Shown: positions 15,034-20,561 of the stretch, piece after piece
Numbering within the stretch: the first letter of the stretch is position 1
Layout of the letters: each line of letters starts with the position of its first letter
Notes under the pieces: generated by a model
Told to the model about the DNA's origin: nothing
The model's input: the letters and a program-made list of their open reading frames with translations, nothing else
Database searches by the model: none
From: Bacteroidales bacterium UBA6366
GTDB taxonomy: Bacteria; Bacteroidota; Bacteroidia; Bacteroidales; UBA932
DNA length: 20,561 bases
Assembly (NCBI GenBank): GCA_002438845.1
Contig: DJRG01000023.1
Coordinates: 1 to 20,561, forward strand
Reading direction: 5' to 3'
Translations under genes and position numbers: made by a program

Positions 15034-16104
15034 ATGAATAAGAAGGCCGGGAATATTCTTAAATACGGAGTCTCCATCGCGCTTGCGGCGGTGCTTCTGT
15101 ATTTCTCTTTCCGTGGAGTGAGCTGGGGCGATTTCCTGGATGGTCTGAGGGCCTGCCGCTGGGGATTCGTCATCCTTTCCATGCTGTTCGGCGCGTTGGC
15201 CTTTTACCTGAGAGCGCTCCGCTGGCGGGAACTCCTCCTGCCGATTGACCGGACAACATCCCGTCTCACATGCTTCAATGCCATAAACATCAGCTATCTG
15301 GTGAATCTCGCCCTGCCACGGGTGGGAGAGTTTGTCCGCTGCGGCTACATCACGGCCCATTCTCCGAAAGACCCAGGCTCCGCCGAGGCGAACCGCCGTG
15401 TGGCCTCCTACGACAAGGTGCTCGGAACCGCCGCCCTCGAGCGCTCGGCTGATGTGCTTGCGATGTTCGGCATATTGGCCATATTCCTGACTTTCACCTG
15501 GAATCGTTTCGGGGGATTTTTCTCCGAAAGGATTTTCGGGACCGCCTCGGACGGCTTTGGCGCCGGAAAGATCGCTATCATGCTTTCCGCTGTCGCCGGC
15601 GTGATTGCTGTCGTGCTATGCGCAATCCTTTTCGCAGACAAGTGGGCTCCGTTCAGGAAAATCAGAGGCTTCTGCAAAGGCGTCTGGGAAGGATTTCTGA
15701 GCTGCCTCAAGATGAAAGGTGCCTGGAAGTTCTTCGTGTTGACAGGAGGGGTGTGGTTCTGCTACTGGATGATGAGCGCCACGATCCTGTGGGCCCTTCA
15801 AGGAATATCTCCGGATTCCGTCAGTCCTGAGCTCGCCTCGGCGGTGGATGTCATCAAGGGCTTGAACTTGACCGACGCCCTATTCCTGATGATAGCCGGA
15901 AGCCTGTCCTCGATCGTCCCGGTGCCGGGAGGATTCGGGGCGTTCCACTTCATAGTCTCCTCCGCTTTGGCCTATGTTTTCGGCATCCCCGTGCAGTTCG
16001 GGATGATCTTCGCGACCCTCTCGCACGAGTCCCAGGCCGTGAACCAGATCCTGTGGGGAGGCATCTCCTTGGCAAGTGAATCTTTACGAACAACAAATAA
16101 TTAA
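15034..16104 (+). CDS. flippase-like (UPF0104 / LPG synthase TM domain) membrane protein
   Basis: This 356-residue polytopic inner-membrane protein belongs to the family that forms the transmembrane part of lysylphosphatidylglycerol synthase (UPF0104, AglD-like). Marks are the first helix YGVSIALAAVLLYFSFRGVSW, then LRALRWRELL, NAINISYLVNLALPRVGEFVRC with the conserved Asn/Pro/Gly/Glu segment, KVLGTAALERSADVLAM, and SLSSIVPVPGGFGAFHF near the C-terminus. There is no soluble aminoacyl-transferase domain, so it is not a full MprF; stand-alone members are thought to move lipids or lipid-linked molecules. The gene is divergent from the kinase operon. Its stop is 13 bases before the ARH-fold gene, so readthrough into that gene is possible. 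Confidence 0.85.
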   Translation: MNKKAGNILKYGVSIALAAVLLYFSFRGVSWGDFLDGLRACRWGFVILSMLFGALAFYLRALRWRELLLPIDRTTSRLTCFNAINISYLVNLALPRVGEFVRCGYITAHSPKDPGSAEANRRVASYDKVLGTAALERSADVLAMFGILAIFLTFTWNRFGGFFSERIFGTASDGFGAGKIAIMLSAVAGVIAVVLCAILFADKWAPFRKIRGFCKGVWEGFLSCLKMKGAWKFFVLTGGVWFCYWMMSATILWALQGISPDSVSPELASAVDVIKGLNLTDALFLMIAGSLSSIVPVPGGFGAFHFIVSSALAYVFGIPVQFGMIFATLSHESQAVNQILWGGISLASESLRTTNN

Positions 16105-16117
16105 TAACTAAAGTATT

Positions 16118-17674
16118 ATGAAGATTAAAAATTTATTCCTGATCGCCGCTGGTGTCCTGATGATGACAACCACATTCGACGCGGCCGCAAAGAAACTCCC
16201 GAAAGAGGTCAAGATGACCAAGGAGGTTCTCGTGGACAAAATCAAGGGCGGATGGGCCGGAAAGGTCATCGGCTGCTCCTATGGCGGACCTACCGAGTTC
16301 AAGTACGCAGGTTTCATCAATGACGAGATCGAGATTCCGTGGCACGACCACATGATCAAATGGTGGTTCGACAAGTTCCCTGGACTGTACGACGATGTCT
16401 ATATGGATCTCACATTCGTGGAGATCTTCCAGAAGGAAGGCCTTGACGCTCCTATAGAGTCATTCGCAAACGCTTTCGCGCATGCCCCGTACCCTCTCTG
16501 GCACGCCAACCAGCTCGGACGCTACAACATCCTCAACGGTGTGATGCCTCCTGAGTCCGGCCACTGGCACAACAACCCTCACGCTGACGACATCGACTTC
16601 CAGATCGAGGCCGACTACGCCGGCCTGATGGCTCCGGGAATGATCAACACATCGTCTTTCTACTGTGACGAGATCGGACATATGATGAACTACGGTGACG
16701 GTTGGTACGGTGGCGTGTATGTCGCCGCGATGCTTTCTCTCGCGTTCGTCAGCGATGACATGAACTTCGTTGTAAATGAGGCTCTCAAGGCCATCCCGGC
16801 GCAGAGCAACTACTACAAGGCGATGGCTGATGTCATCAAATGGCACAAGCAGTACCCTAAGGACTGGCACATCACATGGGCTCTGTTCAACAAGCACTAC
16901 GGCTACGACATCGGCTGCCCTGACGGAGTCGACAACCAGTTCAACATCGACGCTGTCATCAACAGCGGCTACATCCTCATCGGTCTTCTCTACGGAGACA
17001 AGAACTTCTATCGCACGATCGACATCTCAACCCGCTGCGGCCAGGACTCTGACTGCAACCCTTCGTCAGCCGCCGGGATCCTCGGAGTCATGATGGGGTA
17101 CAAGAATATTCCTGAATATTGGAGAAAGCCTTGCGAGGAGGTAGAAGACATTCCTTTCGTATACACCGACATCTCCCTCAACAAGGCCACTGAATATTCT
17201 TTCAGTCAGGCTCTCCAGGTGATCGAGCGCAATGGTGGTTCCATCGACGGCGACAACATCACCATCAAGGTTCAGAAGCCTGAGGCCGTGCGCTACGAGA
17301 AGGCTTTCGAGGGCCACTATCCTCAGGGTAAGGTCAACGTCAAAAAGACCATCGCGAATGTCGGCCAGATCAAGTTCAAGGGCAACGGAATCGTTGTCAA
17401 GAGCCACTACTACAAGGGATCCGGCTACAACGACAACACCGGTTACGTCGGAGAGGTCGAGATCTACCTTGATGGTAAGCTTTCGGCTGTGGCCAAGAAC
17501 CCTATCAAGGGCAACGGAGCCGCCCCGGACCTCTATTGGAAGTACGATCTTCCAGAGGGCGAGCACACTTTGACATTCAAGTTCCTCAACAAGCAGGACA
17601 ACATGAACATCGTCATCGACAACTATCTGGTATATTCCAGCAAGCCGAAGGTCGTGAACCACGTTGACGAGTAA
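16118..17674 (+). CDS. secreted ADP-ribosylglycohydrolase-fold protein
   Basis: This 518-residue exported protein has a signal peptide (MKIKNLFLIAAGVLMMTTTF, cleaved near DAAAKK). Residues about 35-365 have the ADP-ribosylglycohydrolase (ARH) fold: KIKGGWAGKVIGCSYGGPTE, the first metal-ligand cluster YDDVYMD (Asp92, Asp93, Asp97), and the late cluster CGQDSDCNPSSAAGILG (Asp310, Asp312). The last 130 residues look like a beta-sandwich accessory domain (KFKGNGIVVKSHYY, GEVEIYLDGKL, LPEGEHTLTFKF). ARH enzymes remove ADP-ribose from proteins inside cells, so a secreted member suggests another N- or O-glycosidic substrate. The GH106-type gene starts one base after its stop, which supports a joint role in glycan breakdown. 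The substrate is not known. Confidence 0.85.
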   Translation: MKIKNLFLIAAGVLMMTTTFDAAAKKLPKEVKMTKEVLVDKIKGGWAGKVIGCSYGGPTEFKYAGFINDEIEIPWHDHMIKWWFDKFPGLYDDVYMDLTFVEIFQKEGLDAPIESFANAFAHAPYPLWHANQLGRYNILNGVMPPESGHWHNNPHADDIDFQIEADYAGLMAPGMINTSSFYCDEIGHMMNYGDGWYGGVYVAAMLSLAFVSDDMNFVVNEALKAIPAQSNYYKAMADVIKWHKQYPKDWHITWALFNKHYGYDIGCPDGVDNQFNIDAVINSGYILIGLLYGDKNFYRTIDISTRCGQDSDCNPSSAAGILGVMMGYKNIPEYWRKPCEEVEDIPFVYTDISLNKATEYSFSQALQVIERNGGSIDGDNITIKVQKPEAVRYEKAFEGHYPQGKVNVKKTIANVGQIKFKGNGIVVKSHYYKGSGYNDNTGYVGEVEIYLDGKLSAVAKNPIKGNGAAPDLYWKYDLPEGEHTLTFKFLNKQDNMNIVIDNYLVYSSKPKVVNHVDE

Positions 17675-17675
17675 C

Positions 17676-20525
17676 ATGAAGATATTCAGATTTTTGGCGG
17701 CAGCGTCTGTCGCATTGGCATCCTTGGTTGCCGTCCCGTCCGAGTCTTCGGCCAGGACGACATCCAAGGATCTTTACAAACAGTTTCAGAACCCGGACAA
17801 CCGCTACCGTCCGTTCGTGCGCTGGTGGTGGAACGGCGACCGTGTCGAGGCCGAGGAACTTGTGCGTGAATTGCATATCCTCAAGGACGCTGGCATCGGA
17901 GGAGTCGAGATCAATCCGATATCCTTCCCGTACGGTGCCGACGCAAAGGGTACAAAAGCCCTCAAATGGCTCAGCGACGAGTGGATAGACATGCTGAAGG
18001 TCGTGTTCGACGAGGCTGAGCGCATCGGGATGACCTGCGACCTGATCATCGGATCCGGATGGCCTTTCGGTGCGGAGACCCTTCCGCGTGACGAGAGGGC
18101 GTCCGTGATGCTGACTTACGCCCAGAAGGTGACGGGCGGTGAGAGGTTCGAGATGTCCAAGTTCAACATATTCAAGAACATCGACCCAGGAGTTACGAAA
18201 GTGAACACCAGCCGTACTCCTGAATTGGTGTCAGTCTATCTGGCTCCGGACCCGATCAACGACCTCAGCGAGGCGATTGATCTGTCAAGCAACATCGAAG
18301 GTGATGTGATCACCGTGGATGTTCCTAAGGGAAACTGGCAGTTCTATGCGATGGTGAAGTACGACTCGTTCGCCTGCGTGATCAACGGTGCTCCGGGAGC
18401 CGCCGGTTCGATCCTGAACCACATGGACGCCAAGGCTGTCCGCAAGTACCTTGACCACATGACCGACACGATCGAGGCTCGTATCGGACCTCTTTCAAAG
18501 CATCTGAGGGCTTTCTTTGTGGACAGTATGGAACTTGAGGGCTGCAACTGGACAACCGATTTCCCGGAGGAATTCAAGACCCGCAGGGGCTACGACCTGA
18601 TGCCTTGGCTGCCGTTCACGATGTTCAAGGTGGGAAGGCTCGGCAATGTGGAGAGTTTTGACTACGGCTCCAAGAAAGGTGAGAAGTTTCAGGATCAGGT
18701 GAACCGTGTCCGCTTTGATTTCGAACTCACTAAGGCCGAACTGCTCAACGAGCGTTACATGAACACATTCCTCTCTTGGTGCAAGGAGAAGGGTGTCAAG
18801 TCCCGTTCCCAGGCCTACGGCAACGGATTCTTCATCGAGGAGTCTTCCCTTGGCCAGGACATTCCTGAGGGTGAGTCCTGGACAACCAACTGGCTCAAAC
18901 ACAAGATCGGAGAGGAGATGGGCGACGAGGACTACCGCCGCGGGCGCGCCTACACGATGATCGACAAATATGTCTCATCGGCCGCCCACTTGACCGGCAA
19001 GCGTCTTGTCAGCGCAGAGGAGATGACAAACACCTACAAGGTGTTCACGACTTCTCTTGAGTTTCTTAAGGTCGGCTCTGACATGAGTGCCATCTCCGGC
19101 ATAACACATTCGGTATGGCACGGTTTCAACTATTCCCCGCTTGAGGCAGAGTTCCCTGGTTGGGTTCAGTACGGAACCTTCCACAACGAGAGGAACACAT
19201 GGTGGCCTTACGTGAACAAGTTGAATGACTACCGCGCGAGGCTCGCAAGCCAGCTTCAGAACGCTGACATGTACACCGACATCGCCATCCTGCCTGCCAA
19301 CTACGACATGTGGAGCACGATGGGCGTGCAGACCGAGCCGTTCCCTGTGGCCTTGAATATTCCTTACACCTCCCTGATCTGGGAGGCCATCCACAAGAAC
19401 GGTGGCGGAGCTGACTACGTCAGTGAGATCATCCTCAACGATGCCACTGTCCGTAACGGCAAACTTTGCTACGGGCCAAAGGAATATGGCACCCTGTTCA
19501 TCGTCGAGGTGACCAGCACGACCCCAGAGACACTCGCCAAGCTGGAGGAGTTCGTGAAGGGCGGCGGAAGAGTCTTCTGCATCGGGAAATATCCTGAGAA
19601 GTCCCTTGGTCTCAAGGATTTCGAGGCTCGTGACAAGCAGATCACCGAGGCTGTCGCTCGTCTGAAGGAGTACAAGGACAATTTCATACTGCTTGAGAAA
19701 CCGGCTGATGGAAAGTACCTTGAGTGGTACGCTGGAGTGATGGAGAAGTACAATCTTCCTCACACTCTGACGATCAGCAATCCGGACAGATTCCTGCTTC
19801 AGAACCAGTACGTTACCGATGACGGCAGCGATATGTTCCTTTTCATGAACGCCCACATGAGCGAGGCCCGTGAGACGGACATAATATTCCCGAAATCAGT
19901 GACCGGAGGGAAACACGCTTGGCTTTATGATCCGGCTTCAGGCAAGAGGTTCGTCCTCCCTGTCGGCAAGGATGGCAGGATGCACTTCCGCTTCGGTCCA
20001 TCGGAGACGTATCTCTTCGTGTTCAACAAGATGGGCGGCAGCGCTCCGGCTTGGAAGACTCTTCCGCTTGAGGGCTCGGATGAAGTTCAGGTGGCGGGAA
20101 CTTGGGATCTCAAGATGCACCACACCTGGCCTGATTCCACTTGGACAACCAGCCTTGACCAGCTTCAGGATTTCAAGGATATCAAGGACACCACATTCAA
20201 GAACTTTATGGGTGAGGCGACCTACACCAAGACCGTGACTCTGTCAGGAAAACTTCCTAAGTACTTGAACCTTGGCAAGGTGGCAGACATCTGCGAGGTC
20301 TGGGTCAACGGCAAGCCGGCCGGTGTGAAGTGGTTCGGTGAGCGCGTCTATGACGTGACCGGTCTGCTTCGTCAGGGCGAGAACACCATCGAGGTGAAAG
20401 TCACGACCCTCATGGGCAATTATATTCAGACCCTCAAGGACAACAAGGTGGCGCAACGTTTCGTTTTGAAGCGCAAGCAGCCTTACGTCAGTGCGGGACT
20501 GATCGGACCAGTGAAATTATATTAA
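17676..20525 (+). CDS. GH106-type alpha-L-rhamnosidase-like glycosidase
   Basis: This secreted protein of about 949 residues has a signal peptide (MKIFRFLAAASVALASLVAV, cleaved near SSA-RT). The mature N-terminus carries the family signature YRPFVRWWWNGDRVEAEELV and GIGGVEI, the start of the TIM-like barrel of GH106 and related families. CDLIIGSGWPFG, FVDSMELEGCNWT, VSAEEMT (Glu448, Glu449, candidate catalytic or calcium-site acids) and SVWHGFNYSP follow. The C-terminal 120 residues form a galactose-binding-like beta-sandwich (YTKTVTLSG, VWVNGKPAGVKWFGERVYDV, GENTIEVKVT). GH106 members cleave alpha-L-rhamnosides of pectins and other plant glycans; the exact linkage is not readable here. I choose the ATG at 17676, one base after the ARH-fold stop codon; a TTG at 17664 would overlap that gene. 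Translational coupling is likely. Confidence 0.85.
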   Translation: MKIFRFLAAASVALASLVAVPSESSARTTSKDLYKQFQNPDNRYRPFVRWWWNGDRVEAEELVRELHILKDAGIGGVEINPISFPYGADAKGTKALKWLSDEWIDMLKVVFDEAERIGMTCDLIIGSGWPFGAETLPRDERASVMLTYAQKVTGGERFEMSKFNIFKNIDPGVTKVNTSRTPELVSVYLAPDPINDLSEAIDLSSNIEGDVITVDVPKGNWQFYAMVKYDSFACVINGAPGAAGSILNHMDAKAVRKYLDHMTDTIEARIGPLSKHLRAFFVDSMELEGCNWTTDFPEEFKTRRGYDLMPWLPFTMFKVGRLGNVESFDYGSKKGEKFQDQVNRVRFDFELTKAELLNERYMNTFLSWCKEKGVKSRSQAYGNGFFIEESSLGQDIPEGESWTTNWLKHKIGEEMGDEDYRRGRAYTMIDKYVSSAAHLTGKRLVSAEEMTNTYKVFTTSLEFLKVGSDMSAISGITHSVWHGFNYSPLEAEFPGWVQYGTFHNERNTWWPYVNKLNDYRARLASQLQNADMYTDIAILPANYDMWSTMGVQTEPFPVALNIPYTSLIWEAIHKNGGGADYVSEIILNDATVRNGKLCYGPKEYGTLFIVEVTSTTPETLAKLEEFVKGGGRVFCIGKYPEKSLGLKDFEARDKQITEAVARLKEYKDNFILLEKPADGKYLEWYAGVMEKYNLPHTLTISNPDRFLLQNQYVTDDGSDMFLFMNAHMSEARETDIIFPKSVTGGKHAWLYDPASGKRFVLPVGKDGRMHFRFGPSETYLFVFNKMGGSAPAWKTLPLEGSDEVQVAGTWDLKMHHTWPDSTWTTSLDQLQDFKDIKDTTFKNFMGEATYTKTVTLSGKLPKYLNLGKVADICEVWVNGKPAGVKWFGERVYDVTGLLRQGENTIEVKVTTLMGNYIQTLKDNKVAQRFVLKRKQPYVSAGLIGPVKLY

Positions 20526-20538
20526 TAAAACATTACTG

Positions 20539-20561
20539 ATGAGAAATTTACTTAGAACAGC
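20539..20561 (+). CDS. start of the next gene (partial)
   Basis: An ATG at 20539, 13 bases after the stop of the GH106-type gene, opens a frame reading MRNLLRT to the window edge. A basic start followed by hydrophobic residues would fit another exported protein of the same operon, but too little is visible to identify it. Confidence 0.45.

Noticed and set aside
18975..19856. 293-residue frame antisense to the GH106-type gene
   Set aside because: It is a shadow frame with no start signal and no recognisable motif.
867..20525. polysaccharide utilisation locus in the strict sense
   Set aside because: No SusC/SusD pair and no hybrid two-component or ECF sigma regulator is present within the window, although one could lie beyond the right edge.

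Overview
The window looks like a chromosomal segment of a gut- or rumen-type Bacteroidales (Bacteroidota) genome. The evidence is the repeated Bacteroidota -7 promoter element TAnnTTTG placed a few bases before start codons, two GH97 enzymes of the SusB type, a GH106-type glycosidase, many Sec signal peptides, and a small protein resembling a Bacteroidota-restricted family. Base composition is moderately GC-rich in most genes. It drops clearly in two stretches: the spacer at 288-866 and the toxin-antitoxin stretch at about 6640-7580. I cannot name the species.

Layout. 25-287 (-): a decayed HNH nuclease gene carrying two traceable lesions. 288-866: a gene-free, AT-rich spacer full of hairpins, including a nested inverted-repeat element (651-817) and a good promoter. 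867-2864 (+): a retaining-type GH97 glycosidase. 3052-6639 (-): an operon of a PPC/DUF296 protein, aroB, and an unusual aroD-aroA fusion, together three shikimate-pathway activities. 6839-7368 (-): a YefM-YoeB toxin-antitoxin pair. 7587-8216 (+): a HAD-family phosphatase, ending at a strong bidirectional terminator. 8314-10557 (-): an inverting SusB-type GH97 alpha-glucosidase. 10723-11997 (+): a BamA-like outer-membrane barrel protein. 12088-12161 (+): tRNA-Arg(TCT) with its own promoter and terminator. 12194-12466: a repeat-rich spacer. 12467-14962 (-): an operon of a PfkB-family kinase, a small unknown protein and a DUF368 polyprenyl-phosphate transporter. 15034 to the end (+): a flippase-like membrane protein, a secreted ADP-ribosylglycohydrolase-fold protein, a GH106-type alpha-L-rhamnosidase, and the first codons of another gene.

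How the genes fit together. Four secreted carbohydrate-active or related proteins (two GH97, the ARH-fold protein, GH106) point to glycan breakdown, but no SusC/SusD pair is present. The ARH-fold and GH106 genes are one base apart and are probably cotranslated. The shikimate operon supplies early and late steps toward chorismate. DUF368, the flippase-like protein and the BamA-like barrel relate to the cell envelope.

The most striking signal is not a gene. The hexamer GAATAT/ATATTC occurs about 60 times (roughly 8 expected from composition), and its palindromic form GAATATTC occurs 11 times (about 0.2 expected). It appears in every reading frame and overrides local codon preference. This looks like a genome-wide iterated palindrome, comparable in kind to cyanobacterial HIP1. 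A second notable signal is a palindromic repeat inserted in frame in the aroD part of the fusion gene, with related copies in the spacer at 12391-12461. All counts were made by eye.
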